The position numbers and the translations under genes are program-made. Below, piece by piece: positions 39,972 to 49,818 of a stretch of DNA of 64,000 bases. This stretch comes from Actinomycetes bacterium (GTDB lineage Bacteria > Actinomycetota > Actinomycetes > Streptosporangiales > Streptosporangiaceae), in NCBI GenBank assembly GCA_025964575.1, contig JAOPYO010000017.1:1-64000 (forward strand), written 5' to 3'. Numbering within the stretch: position 1 is the stretch's first letter; each line of letters begins with the position of its first letter. Under the pieces are notes generated by a model. It was not told where the DNA came from and did not search any database. It was given only the letters and a program-made list of their open reading frames with translations.

Positions 39972-40601
39972 CTATCTCGGTCGGCTTGACAGCTCTGCCG
40001 GCGCTTGAGCGCCCTGGTCCTGAGGACTCCAGCTCGAGCCCATCCGCCAGGACTGTGCCCGCGTGACGTCGAGAACGCCGCCCGAGGCGGACAGCTCTAC
40101 CTGGTCGGATTCGTGGTAACGGGGGTAGAGGCGAGCGCTCAGTGCCGTGCCGTCGCCCGTGAACACCTCGGCGGTGGAGCGGTCGATGAGCACTCGCAGA
40201 TGCAGCTTGCCGTGGTCGTCCGGTGCCGCGGTGGCGGACCAGGTGCCGCCCGCGGCGTATCCGGCCCTGGTGGTGTCGAGCGTCAGGGTGTGGGTGGCGA
40301 GGTCGTAGCGCAATTCGGCGCCTTCGGCCTTGGACGCGCGCAGGCGGAGCGTGAACGACGTCGCGGTAGAGCGTGCCACGTCGATCGTCGCATTCACGTC
40401 GAGGGCGTCGCCGTGGGTGAGGGACATGGTCGTTCCATCGGTCACCTTGGTGGCGTGCACGGTGGCAGGCGGGCTGATGTGCAGGCTGTCGAGCTGGCGG
40501 ATGGGCCGGCTGCCGATGGTGCCGTCGGGGCGCAGGAACAGCTGGCGAGTGACCGACTGTGTGCCGACCCAGCCGTCGACACCCTTGAACGTTCTGTCCA
40601 T
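39972..40601 (-). pseudogene. GH32 (levanase/sucrose hydrolase) C-terminal domain remnant
   Basis: GWVGTQSVTRQLFLRPDGTIGSRPIRQLDSL...LHLRVLIDRSTAEVFTGDGTALSARLYP is the GH32 C-terminal beta-sandwich; catalytic N-terminal propeller absent. Confidence 0.75.
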
Positions 40602-40611
40602 CGAGGCCGCA

Positions 40612-40653
40612 CACGAAAGCGTTTGCGCAAACGTCTGCGCAAGCGCTTTCGTG
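40612..40653. promoter_or_regulatory. Double LacI-family-like operator / long inverted repeat
   Basis: CACGAAAGCGTTTGCGCA-aacgtc-TGCGCAAGCGCTTTCGTG, one mismatch in 18 bp. Confidence 0.65.
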
Positions 40654-41169
40654 ACTGCACGATAACGCCTACGAAACTCAGCTGTAACCCCCCTTCCGCA
40701 GGAATCGACTGGCGTTTCCCCTTGGCCGCACGAAGAGGTGGCCGCCTTCGCGGCGGCGCGGCGGCGCGGAGGCGCGGAGCTCACCGCCAGGCTCGCGGCC
40801 TGCGCCGGTTCCTGTGGCTCCCGGCAACCCTGCATCTGGCCCAGCGGTGCACAGCTGTTCGTTGACGTGTCAAGCTATTGTTACATCAGCGAAATCGACA
40901 CACTCGGAACAATCACGACCGGCTGCTCGCCGGCATCGACGGCGACCACCCCGCCGCCGGTCCGCACTGACCCGCCGGCGCGAGCCACGGCCTGCGCCGT
41001 TGCGCCAGGACAGCCGGCACATCAGCGGGAGCGGCTCCTGGAGATCGCCGAGCGCAGTCCGTTCACCCGCGCCGTACGCGGCGGCAGTGTCCGCTCGAAC
41101 GCATCATGGGGAAATCGCCTCCGGCAGACGCGCAGTCGGCAGGCGGCTCTACAGAAGGGCAGGACACGA

Positions 41170-42138
41170 ATGAGCAACCTCGACCTGGGACCGTCCGTGA
41201 CCCTGTGCGGAGGCCGTGACGGCGTCGCCGCGCAGCCGGTCCGAGAACTCCTGGCGCCGCGCCTGGCGGCCTTGGGCGGAAGCACCGTGGTACGAAGACT
41301 GCTGCCCAATTTGGGGCGCCGGATGGTGGGCGCATGGTGCTTCGTGGACCACTACGGGCCGGACGACATCGCCGACGAGCCGGGCATGCGGGTGCCCCCA
41401 CACCCGCACACCGGCTTGCAGACCGTCAGCTGGCTGCACGAGGGCGAGGTACTTCACCGCGACAGTCTCGGCAGCCTGCAGTCCATCCGCCCGCGCGAAC
41501 TCGGCCTGATGACCGCCGGGCGGGCCATCGCCCACGCCGAGCAGTCCCCACGCGAGCACGCCCCGCTGCTACACGGCGCCCAGTTGTGGGTCGCACTCCC
41601 CGACGCCCACCGCCACACCGCCCCCGCCTTCGAACACCACGCAGACCTGCCCGTCGTCACCGGAAGCGGCGGCCTCCGGGCGACCGTCATCCTGGGAGAG
41701 CTTGACGGCGCGGCCTCCCCCGGCACCACCTACTCGCCACTGGTCGGCGCAGACCTGGCACTCGCCGAAGGAGTCGACGCCTGGCTTCCGGTAGAGCCGG
41801 ACTTCGAGTACGCGGTACTGACGATGTCCGGCGCCACGGAGGTTGACGGGGTCCGCCTGGAACCCGGATCAATGCTCTACCTCGGTTGCGGCCGCAGCAA
41901 GCTGCGGCTGCGGGCCCAGAGCCACAGCGGTCTCCTACTGCTGGGCGGGCAACCATTCGAGGAGAAGATCGTCATGTGGTGGAACTTCGTCGCCCGCACC
42001 GGCGCGGAGATCACCGAGGCCCGCGACGCATGGATGTCCGGAGAGCGCTTCGGGACCGTGCACGGCTACGACGGCGCACCACTGCCCGCACCGTCCCTGC
42101 CCGCGACCCCCCTCAAACCCCGCGGCCGCACCCGCTGA
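41170..42138 (+). CDS. Pirin-family protein
   Basis: VGAWCFVDHYGP, PPHPHTGLQTVSWLHEGEVLHRDSLG, GLMTAGRAIAHAEQSP, LHGAQLWVALP. Confidence 0.93.
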   Translation: MSNLDLGPSVTLCGGRDGVAAQPVRELLAPRLAALGGSTVVRRLLPNLGRRMVGAWCFVDHYGPDDIADEPGMRVPPHPHTGLQTVSWLHEGEVLHRDSLGSLQSIRPRELGLMTAGRAIAHAEQSPREHAPLLHGAQLWVALPDAHRHTAPAFEHHADLPVVTGSGGLRATVILGELDGAASPGTTYSPLVGADLALAEGVDAWLPVEPDFEYAVLTMSGATEVDGVRLEPGSMLYLGCGRSKLRLRAQSHSGLLLLGGQPFEEKIVMWWNFVARTGAEITEARDAWMSGERFGTVHGYDGAPLPAPSLPATPLKPRGRTR

Positions 42139-42205
42139 CGCGGACACGCGTCGTCTGCTATCCACGCTCGTTCTGGCCCCCACAAGTTCGCGTTTGACAT
42201 AGGTG

Positions 42206-42222
42206 AGACGACCGGTCATATT
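42206..42222. promoter_or_regulatory. Putative TetR operator (copy 1)
   Basis: AGACGACCGGTCATATT upstream of tetR; near-identical copy at 42868-42884. Confidence 0.5.
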
Positions 42223-42241
42223 GATCAGGGAGGTGGCGACC

Positions 42242-42814
42242 ATGGCCAGGGAAAGCTTGCGCGAGGAAATCGTCGAGGCGGCGTTGGATCAGTTCCATGC
42301 GCACGGGTTCAACGCAGCCGGCGTGAAGGGCATCACCGACGCCGCGGGGGCGCCCAAGGGCTCGTTCTACAACCACTTCGACAGCAAGGAAGCCCTGGCG
42401 ATCGTCGCGTTGCAGCGCTATGGGGCGGGCCGCCGCCTGCAGGACCTCGCGGACAAGGGCGTCGAGCCACTGGTGCGCCTTCGCGCCCACTTCGAGTTCC
42501 TCCGAGGCGAGGACGCGCAGCGTGGCTTCACGCGGGGATGCCTGATCGGCAACTTCGGCACCGAGATCATCGATCACAGCGACGCGATTCGCGCGGCCGT
42601 ACGGCAGAGCTTGCAGCAGTGGGCCACGCTCATCGCGGCGACGCTCACCGAGGCCCAGCAAGCGGGAGCAGTACGCGCCCATCTTGATCCGGACAAGACT
42701 GCACGCTTCATCCTCAACGCCTGGGAGGGCACGCTCATCCAGGCCCGGGCCGACCAATCCAACGACGCTTTCGACGCGTTCTTCGACAGCGTGTTCGACA
42801 CGCTGCTCAGCTAG
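42242..42814 (+). CDS. TetR-family regulator
   Basis: REEIVEAALDQFHAHGFNAAGVKGITDAAGAPKGSFYNHFDSKEALAI. Confidence 0.93.
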   Translation: MARESLREEIVEAALDQFHAHGFNAAGVKGITDAAGAPKGSFYNHFDSKEALAIVALQRYGAGRRLQDLADKGVEPLVRLRAHFEFLRGEDAQRGFTRGCLIGNFGTEIIDHSDAIRAAVRQSLQQWATLIAATLTEAQQAGAVRAHLDPDKTARFILNAWEGTLIQARADQSNDAFDAFFDSVFDTLLS

Positions 42815-42867
42815 CCGCGCTCGACCCTCTCCAGGGCACCCCGGTAGTCGGAGGTGTCACGATGGCA

Positions 42868-42884
42868 AGACGACCGCCCATATT
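42868..42884. promoter_or_regulatory. Putative TetR operator (copy 2)
   Basis: AGACGACCGCCCATATT, 14 bp upstream of the dehydrogenase start. Confidence 0.5.
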
Positions 42885-42897
42885 AGGAGAAGATCTG

Positions 42898-43929
42898 ATG
42901 ACGACACCGACCACGTATCGAGCGATCCAGGCCACAGCCGACGGCGGCTTCGCCCTCGTCGAACGAGCCGTCACCGACCCTGGACCCGGCCGGGTCCGGA
43001 TCGCGGTCGAGGCCTGCGGGGTGTGCCACAGCGACGTCGCCGGCGTGTACAACATGCTGGGCAATCGTGCAGCGGGCTCGCCGATCGTCCCAGGCCACGA
43101 GGTGGTCGGACGCATCGACGCGCTTGGCGACGGAGTGCCGGGCTGGACGGTCGGGCAGCGGGTCGGTGTCGGCTACCTCGGCGGCCACTGTGGCGTGTGC
43201 CGGATGTGCCGCCGCGGGGACTTCGTGAACTGCACCGACCAGCCCGTGCTCGGCGACAGCGAGGACGGCGGCTATGCCGAATTCGTCACCGTCCGGGCCA
43301 GTGGCTTGGTCTCGGTGCCCGACGCACTCGACGCGGTAGCGGCGGCGCCCCTGATGTGCGCCGGGCTGACCCTGTTCAACGCGCTGCGCCAAGCGGCGCC
43401 ACAGGCCGGCGAACTGGTCGCCGTCCAGGGAATCGGTGGGCTCGGCCACCTGGGCCTGCAGTACGCCCGCAAGATGGGGCTGCAGGTCGTCGCGATCGCC
43501 CGGGGTACCGACAAGCAGGAACTGGCCGAGCAACTCGGCGCGCACCACTACATCGACAGCACGGCTGTCGATCCGGGCGAGGCACTGCAGGCGCTCGGCG
43601 GCGCGTCGGTGGTGCTGGCCACCGCGGCCAGCGGCGCGTCCATGTCCCCGCTGGTCAAAGGTTTGGCACCCCGCGGACGGCTCATCGTGATCGGCGCGAC
43701 CGCTGACCCGATCGAGGTCGCCACGCCAGAGCTGATCTTCGGTAGCCGCACCATTGAGGGTGCGCTCACCGGAACTCCCAGTGACAACGAGGACAACCTC
43801 GCCTTCAGCATTGCCCAGGGCGTGCGGCCGCTGGTGGAGGTAATGCCGCTGGAGCAGGCCGGCGATGCCTACGCCCGGATGCTGTCCGGTGCTGCCCGCT
43901 TCCGCATGGTGCTCACCACCACCGCCTGA
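42898..43929 (+). CDS. Zinc-dependent alcohol dehydrogenase
   Basis: ACGVCHSDVAGVYN, PGHEVVGRIDALGDGV, GHCGVCRMCRRGDFVNC, GIGGLGHLGLQYARKMG. Confidence 0.95.
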   Translation: MTTPTTYRAIQATADGGFALVERAVTDPGPGRVRIAVEACGVCHSDVAGVYNMLGNRAAGSPIVPGHEVVGRIDALGDGVPGWTVGQRVGVGYLGGHCGVCRMCRRGDFVNCTDQPVLGDSEDGGYAEFVTVRASGLVSVPDALDAVAAAPLMCAGLTLFNALRQAAPQAGELVAVQGIGGLGHLGLQYARKMGLQVVAIARGTDKQELAEQLGAHHYIDSTAVDPGEALQALGGASVVLATAASGASMSPLVKGLAPRGRLIVIGATADPIEVATPELIFGSRTIEGALTGTPSDNEDNLAFSIAQGVRPLVEVMPLEQAGDAYARMLSGAARFRMVLTTTA

Positions 43930-43973
43930 TCGGCCAACACCCTTCCCTCACTGCCTCCGAGGCTGCTGGGCCA

Positions 43974-44108
43974 AGAGTCGTCGCCGAGACCGAGCACTTC
44001 CTGTCGTACGTGCCGGAGGCGAACCACTGGCCGTACGAGGTGTACGTGATGCCGCGCACCTGCGGGCTCGACCTCGCCGACCTGCCCCCTGAGGACCGTG
44101 CGAAATGA
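43974..44108 (+). pseudogene. galT (galactose-1-phosphate uridylyltransferase)-like fragment
   Basis: RVVAETEHFLSYVPEANHWPYEVYVMPRTCGLDLADLPPEDRAK-stop resembles GalT AFVPYAARWPYEVHLVPRRHVPDLAAL. Confidence 0.5.
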
Positions 44109-44120
44109 TGGGCCCGAAGG

Positions 44121-44486
44121 TCAGCAGGTGGAGTGGAAGAGTCCGCCGACCCGCTCGGTGTCGGCGAGCCGGTTGTAGAGCTCGGCCGCCGCGGTCGTCT
44201 CCTCGACGTGCACGTCGACGCCCGTCTCCTCCAAGAGCTTCAAGGTTTCGGGCATGGTGTGCAGGCGCAACTCCATGCCGCGGCTGAGCACGACGACGGT
44301 GCAGCCGTGGTCGAGGAGTTCCTGGACGTCGTCCGGCTGGATGCCGGGCTGGTGCCGGGTGCCGTGCTCGGACCAGTCCCACGGGCGGCCTCCACCGGGA
44401 TACAACGTGAAGTCCTTGCCGGGCTCCAGCCCCTCGACCTCCATCCGTCCCCAGGACAGATGCGTGATCCGCGGCGATTCACCCAT
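44121..44486 (-). CDS. Mth938/AAMDC-like domain protein
   Basis: [35 protein letters not shown]...[26 protein letters not shown]...[23 protein letters not shown]. Confidence 0.85.
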   Translation of the reverse strand: MGESPRITHLSWGRMEVEGLEPGKDFTLYPGGGRPWDWSEHGTRHQPGIQPDDVQELLDHGCTVVVLSRGMELRLHTMPETLKLLEETGVDVHVEETTAAAELYNRLADTERVGGLFHSTC

Positions 44487-44702
44487 CGGAGCATCCCTTC
44501 GCAACCGATCCATTTCACCTCCTCGGATCGTACGCGCGGCCGATATTCCTGGACGAATCCGGTAAAAAATGCAAAAGAAGATCTCACACAACACAAGATC
44601 ATCCCTACGCGCTTGAGGTTGCCGGCTCATATCCTGAGGGCCAGGGGCGGCGACCGCCGTGGGCCGCGGTCAACGCGAGTCTTTGACGATGGGACGGATG
44701 CC

Positions 44703-45149
44703 ATGACTCTTGAGGGCGAGTACGAGCCGAGCACTGAGAAGTGGGTGCGCGACCAGGTCGAGCTGTTCGAGAGTTCCGGGGGTACCGAGGGAACGACGCT
44801 GCGGGGCATGCCCGTCATCATCCTGACGACTAGAGGCGCGAAGAGCGGCAAGATCCGCAAGTCCCCGCTCATGCGGGTGGAGCACGAGGGGACCTATGCC
44901 GCGGTCGCCTCGCTGGGCGGCGCCCCTAAGCACCCGGTCTGGTACCACAACGTCGTGGCCGACCCCCGGGTGGAACTGCAGGATGGCCCGGTACGCCAGG
45001 ACATGACGGCCCGTGAGGTCACCGGAGAAGAGAAGGCCCTGTGGTGGGGGCGCGCCGTCGAGGCGTACCCCGACTACGCCGACTACCAGAAGAAAACGGA
45101 CCGTGAGATCCCCGTCTTCGTCCTGGAGCCGGCAGCTACGGATCACTGA
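44703..45149 (+). CDS. F420-dependent nitroreductase (DDN)-family protein
   Basis: [62 protein letters not shown]. Confidence 0.92.
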   Translation: MTLEGEYEPSTEKWVRDQVELFESSGGTEGTTLRGMPVIILTTRGAKSGKIRKSPLMRVEHEGTYAAVASLGGAPKHPVWYHNVVADPRVELQDGPVRQDMTAREVTGEEKALWWGRAVEAYPDYADYQKKTDREIPVFVLEPAATDH

Positions 45150-45197
45150 GCATGCGGTGGCTCCGTTCGCCTACGAGGAAGCAGCAGACGTAGACGG

Positions 45198-46589
45198 TCA
45201 GTCAGCGTGTCGTGCGATTCCGGCACCGGCCGCGGAGGCCGGCCGGGGCAGGCCGCATCTTGCGAGACGCAGCACGAAGCGGGCTCCCCGCTCGCTGTCC
45301 TCGATGGTCAAAGTGCCGCCGTGCACCTCGGCGATCTGCCGGGCGATCGCTAGTCCCAGCCCGCTGCCGCCGGCGTCCCGGTTGCGGGAGGTGTCCAGCC
45401 GGGCGAAGCGCGTGAAGACCACCTCACGTAGCTCGCTGGCGATTCCGGCGCCGTCGTCGGTCACCTCCAGGACCGCCGACGATTCTTCGGTGCGCACGAT
45501 GACCGTGATCTGTGAGGTGGCATGGCGCTCGGCGTTGTCCATCAGGTTGGTCAGCAGACGGGTGATCCGCATCCGGTCGCATCGGGTGAGCACGCCGCTG
45601 CTCAGGTCCCTGACGACCTTCACTCTGTAGGTGCGGCGGTTCAGCTCGGCCTCTACCACCTGGGCCAGGTCGATTGGGGCGTTCTCGAGCGGCGCGCCTG
45701 CGTCGAGCCGGGCCAGGACCAGCAGGTCGGTCATCAACGCCTGCAGTCGTTCCGCCGCGTAGAGCACCGCCTGCGCCACATGCGGCCAGTCGGTGTCATC
45801 GGGGTACATCAGCGCCTCTTCCACCTCTGCTCGGATGGCTGCGAGCGGGCTGCGCATCTCATGTGAGGCGTCGGAGGTGAAGCGCCGCAACTGCCCGTAG
45901 GCGGCCTCAAGCCGGTCGAGCGTGGTGTTCACGCTCTCTGCCAGCATCCTGATCTCGTCCTGGTTCCCGGGCACCGGGACCCTCCGGTCAAGGTGGGCGG
46001 CCCTGATCTCGTCCATCTCGACCCGGATGGCCTCCACCGTCGCCAGCGTCCTGCCGACCGCCCTGAAGGCCACCACCACCATCATCGCGATGATCAGCAG
46101 GGCCACGACGCCCAAGAAGATCGCTAGTGCGGAGTTGGCGTACCAGGGGACCACGGGAGCCGCGGTATAGATCGTCCAGACCCCGTCCGGCTGGAAGACC
46201 TTGTAGCCCACGACGATCATGCAGCCCTTGAGACCGGCGGGAGGGCACAGCGTCCGCGTGGCCCGTAACTGATCGCCGGTCGGCCGGAAGGTGGCCATCG
46301 GCGGCTTGCCAGCGAGCTGCGGGGTCGCCGTGACGACCTGCCTGTGCGGGTTCAGGACTTGGATCCCCTCGTCCTGGTCCTTGACCAGGATTTTGGGAAG
46401 CTCGCCCTTCTTGATGTGGTACATCATCCGGTCGATGGACTCGGTGATCTGCTCCTGTTCGTAACGGGCTGTCCTGTCGCGCACGGAGGTCACCACGAGC
46501 ACACCGACCACGATGCAGAACAGTGCGGCGAAGGCGCCGGCCACCAACGTGATCCGGGCCCGTAGAGACGATCGATTCAGTCTGGGCAC
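45198..46589 (-). CDS. Sensor histidine kinase (HAMP, HisKA, HATPase)
   Basis: RRFTSDASHEMRSPLAAIRAEVEEAL, NLMDNAERHATSQITV, GGSGLGLAIARQIAEVHGGTL. Confidence 0.93.
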   Translation of the reverse strand: MPRLNRSSLRARITLVAGAFAALFCIVVGVLVVTSVRDRTARYEQEQITESIDRMMYHIKKGELPKILVKDQDEGIQVLNPHRQVVTATPQLAGKPPMATFRPTGDQLRATRTLCPPAGLKGCMIVVGYKVFQPDGVWTIYTAAPVVPWYANSALAIFLGVVALLIIAMMVVVAFRAVGRTLATVEAIRVEMDEIRAAHLDRRVPVPGNQDEIRMLAESVNTTLDRLEAAYGQLRRFTSDASHEMRSPLAAIRAEVEEALMYPDDTDWPHVAQAVLYAAERLQALMTDLLVLARLDAGAPLENAPIDLAQVVEAELNRRTYRVKVVRDLSSGVLTRCDRMRITRLLTNLMDNAERHATSQITVIVRTEESSAVLEVTDDGAGIASELREVVFTRFARLDTSRNRDAGGSGLGLAIARQIAEVHGGTLTIEDSERGARFVLRLARCGLPRPASAAGAGIARHAD

Positions 46590-46761
46590 CTGACCCCCCC
46601 GATCACTTCTTCAAAGCATGGACCGATACGGGGTCAGGCCGATCCCATGATGATGCAAAGATCCGGTGGTTCTCATGGGCAGGCGGGTTTAGTGGGCTGG
46701 CGCTCGTACCCGGCGGCGGTCAGTCGGTGCGCGGTCGTCAGTGGCCACGACGAGGCCCTGG

Positions 46762-47421
46762 TCAGAGTCCGCCGGCGAGGGTATCCCAGAAGGCGGTCTC
46801 ATAGGCGTGCAGAAGGTGGGCGGCGTGCAAGGCCTCAGCGGGGTCGTCACCGGCGTCAAGGCCGGCCTCGATGACCGCGATCGCCTGCTCCTCGAAGCCC
46901 GGCGGGGACTCGGCGAAGAATTGAAAGAAGCCGACTGCCTGCTCGGAGAATCCGTACCGGGTCCGCAGCGCCTCAGCGGTCCGGCCGCAGTACTCGCCCC
47001 ACTCCGCCAGGTTGGCCACCATCGCCAGCGCCACCGCGCTGCGCGTGGCCTGCTGCGCGCTCTGCGCGAGAAACGCCGGGTAGGCCTGGGCGAACGGCCG
47101 TGTGCGGTAGGCCCGCAGGTCCTTCTCGGCCCAGCCCAGTGCGGCCGCGAAGTCGTTCAGCAGCCCGAGCGCGACGCTCTCACCCTGCGCCAGTGACAGG
47201 AACAACTCACCGGCGGGCGGTTCGTCGAAGCGCGACGCCAGTAGCGCGAAGCTGCGCCGGTCGCTGCCGACGATCCGGTATTCCTCCCCTGCCAGCCAGG
47301 TCAGCCGCTCCCAGGGCACCTCTCCCGCCTCCAGCAACTCCAGAAACCTGTGGGGAGTGACCTCCCCGGTGATCTCCGCGCGGGCTCGCGCCACCAGTTC
47401 CACCGCAGAATGTTCACCCAT
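46762..47421 (-). CDS. TenA/PqqC-like helical-bundle protein
   Basis: ELVARARAEITGEVTPHRFLELLEAGEVPWERLTWLAGEEYRIVGSDRRSFALLASRF...ANLAEWGEYCGRTAEAL. Confidence 0.7.
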   Translation of the reverse strand: MGEHSAVELVARARAEITGEVTPHRFLELLEAGEVPWERLTWLAGEEYRIVGSDRRSFALLASRFDEPPAGELFLSLAQGESVALGLLNDFAAALGWAEKDLRAYRTRPFAQAYPAFLAQSAQQATRSAVALAMVANLAEWGEYCGRTAEALRTRYGFSEQAVGFFQFFAESPPGFEEQAIAVIEAGLDAGDDPAEALHAAHLLHAYETAFWDTLAGGL

Positions 47422-47580
47422 GGCACCTACGCCACCATCCCTGCCCGGCCCCGTCAATCACGACCGGCGGGGCATTCCAGAATCCGGGGCAGATGACCGC
47501 GCCGCGCTGACGGATCGCTCTGGCCGTTGGCGCCAGAAACTGCCGGGCCTGGCCACGGCCGTCCGACGGCAGAACGGGGC

Positions 47581-47613
47581 CGCCCCGTACGTGTGAGAGC
47601 ACGTACGGGGCGG
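47581..47613. terminator. Hairpin terminator
   Basis: CGCCCCGTACGTG-tgagag-CACGTACGGGGCG. Confidence 0.75.
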
Positions 47614-47637
47614 TCCCGCGGGTGGAAGGTGGTGCGA

Positions 47638-48807
47638 TCAGCTGCCGGGCGGGGACTCGTTCGTCCAGCCCTCACTCAGCGTGTAGCCGTAGGAGAACAG
47701 CGCGCCGGGCCGCACACCGTCCTTCCCTGCCTTTTTCACGATCATCTGATCGCCGAGTATGTCGTAGGTCCGCGGGTCCAGGATGAGCTGGTATTCGACG
47801 ACGGTGCCGTCGACCCGGTTGATCCACGGCGGGGCCAGCCCGATGCCCGGCCGGCCGTGCGCGTCCTTGACACTGCCGATCGACCGGATGCCGGGCAGGT
47901 TCGCCAGCATGCGGAACAGCGCAGCCCGGGATTGCGGCGACGCCAGCTTGTCCCCCACATACCGGCTCCCCGTCATGAGTTCCTGGGCGGATCCCTCGAT
48001 GAAGCCCGCGTCCTTGCGGACCGCCGCGACGAACACCGCCGGGTCCTTGCCGAGTTGGAGGCGCTGGTCCACGTCCGGCTGGTCATCGATACCCGCGACA
48101 TCCGGATTCGGCCGCCGGACATACGTCGACCCCTCGGCCGACGGCGGATTCTTGTTGTCCATGGTCAAGACGAGATGATCACCGTCCGAGGTGACCTTCC
48201 ACCGTGTGGGAGAGCCCGCCTTCTTCCAGGCCGCCGTGTCCTCCGGCGTCTGTGGCACCACCGGGTTGGGCCGGGAGAAGAACTTGTGCTCCTTCTGCGA
48301 CTTCGTTATCAAGACGCCGTCCTGGTTCGTCCACTGGAGGGTGAGGGCCTTGTACTTCGCCTCCCAGGAGTCGTTCTCCACCTCGGCGTAGACCACATAG
48401 CCGTTGCCGTCACCGTCAACGTGGAAGGCCTTGCCCTCCACGGTGCGCTGCCGCCAGTAGCTCCCCACCTTCAGCGGCTTCTCCTTGTCCAGCGTGTCGG
48501 CGGCGGCGAGCAGGAGCTGCCGGGCGGCGAGGTGCTGCTCCTGTGCCTCCTGCGCCGACAGCCTCGGCGTGGGGTCTCCGCCGCCTCCGATCGTCGCGAC
48601 GAGCACCGCCGCGGTCGCGATCCCAGCGACCAGGCCGAGACCGAGCGAGAACCGCCTCGGTGCCCGGCGGCGGCCCTGCCGGGCGGTGCGAGCGGACGGC
48701 TCGGGTTCGGTCATCCGGGCGCGGGCCGCGGCGATGACCTGCGCGCTGGGCTCGGGCGGGTCCTTGAAAAGCTGCGCCGCCATCGTCAGTTCATCAATGT
48801 CGTTCAT
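47638..48807 (-). CDS. CU044_5270-family membrane protein (anti-sigma-like)
   Basis: MNDIDELTMAAQLFKDPPEPSAQVIAAARARM, TM segment, translationally coupled to ECF sigma gene. Confidence 0.8.
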   Translation of the reverse strand: MNDIDELTMAAQLFKDPPEPSAQVIAAARARMTEPEPSARTARQGRRRAPRRFSLGLGLVAGIATAAVLVATIGGGGDPTPRLSAQEAQEQHLAARQLLLAAADTLDKEKPLKVGSYWRQRTVEGKAFHVDGDGNGYVVYAEVENDSWEAKYKALTLQWTNQDGVLITKSQKEHKFFSRPNPVVPQTPEDTAAWKKAGSPTRWKVTSDGDHLVLTMDNKNPPSAEGSTYVRRPNPDVAGIDDQPDVDQRLQLGKDPAVFVAAVRKDAGFIEGSAQELMTGSRYVGDKLASPQSRAALFRMLANLPGIRSIGSVKDAHGRPGIGLAPPWINRVDGTVVEYQLILDPRTYDILGDQMIVKKAGKDGVRPGALFSYGYTLSEGWTNESPPGS

Positions 48808-49409
48808 CGGGTGGTCCCCTCCTGGTCGATCAGCGGATTGGTCCCGCCCAACGCCTTGCGCAGTTTGCTTCGAGCCCGGTTCAACCGTGACGAGACGGTG
48901 CCGAAGGGGATGTCCAGCGCCTGTGCCGCCTCGTCGTAGCTCAGGTCGGACAGCACGATGAGCAGCAGCACGTCGCGCTGGCTGGCGGGCAGCGCCGTGA
49001 TCGCCCGGGCCAGCGATCCCCTGATTCCCTCTGCGCTCACCCGAGCGGCCACCTGGTCCTCATGGCCGGTCAGCCGCGTCTCCGCCTGATCGACCCGCTC
49101 CATCGCGCGCAGCTTGCGCTGCTCATCGCGCCGGTGCCGGCCGATCAGATTGGTCGCGATTCCGTACAGCCAGGGCCGGGCGTTGCTGCGCGCCAGGTCG
49201 TAGCGGTGACGCCCCCGAAACGCGATGGCGAACGTCTCGGCCGCGATGTCATCGGCGGCGTGCACGTCGAGCCGTCGCGCCACGTACCGGTGGATCTCCT
49301 TGAAGTACGCGTCGAAGATGGCACCGAACCGCTCGGGCTCATGCCAGGACCGTTCGATCACCGCGGCGTCGCCTCGTTTGTCCGGTATGACATCGGGGGG
49401 AGCAGTCAT
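48804..49409 (-). CDS. ECF RNA polymerase sigma factor
   Basis: FGAIFDAYFKEIHRYVARRLDVHAADDIAAETFAIAFRGRHRYD...LPASQRDVLLLIVLSDLSYDEAAQALDIPFGTVSSRLNRARSKLRKAL. Confidence 0.95.
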   Translation of the reverse strand: MTAPPDVIPDKRGDAAVIERSWHEPERFGAIFDAYFKEIHRYVARRLDVHAADDIAAETFAIAFRGRHRYDLARSNARPWLYGIATNLIGRHRRDEQRKLRAMERVDQAETRLTGHEDQVAARVSAEGIRGSLARAITALPASQRDVLLLIVLSDLSYDEAAQALDIPFGTVSSRLNRARSKLRKALGGTNPLIDQEGTTR

Positions 49410-49818
49410 GTGCGGCTCCTTCGTCTGAGGCCTTGTCCTCGGCGTGGATAGCGGTCATCCGTTGTTGCCCGCAGCCCGCGACCGCCTTCCACGAACGGAC
49501 CGCCGTCCCGCTGACATGCCGGAGCCACAGGCTCGGGCTGATGGGCCGGCTGTGGGAGGGGTATTACCGCTCCGGCGAAATGCCCGCGCACGTGAGTTCG
49601 AAGGTTGCCCGGTGCCAGTCCAGGAAGGAAGTCAGGATCTCCCGCTCGTCACCGACAGCAGGTGGGGTTGTGCGCGTGTCGCCATTCCACGTCGGTGAGT
49701 AGCTACTGGGAGTGGAGTCGTTGATCATTCTTCGCCCTCCTTTTTCGGGAATGTCCCGACTCTGCCAGGGACCACCGACAACTGGGCCCAGCGCACGTCG
49801 ACCAACGATCCGCAGCCT

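Noticed and set aside
47527-48939. 470-aa plus-strand ORF
   Set aside because: Antisense to the CU044_5270-like gene and sigma factor; Arg/Val-rich shadow composition.
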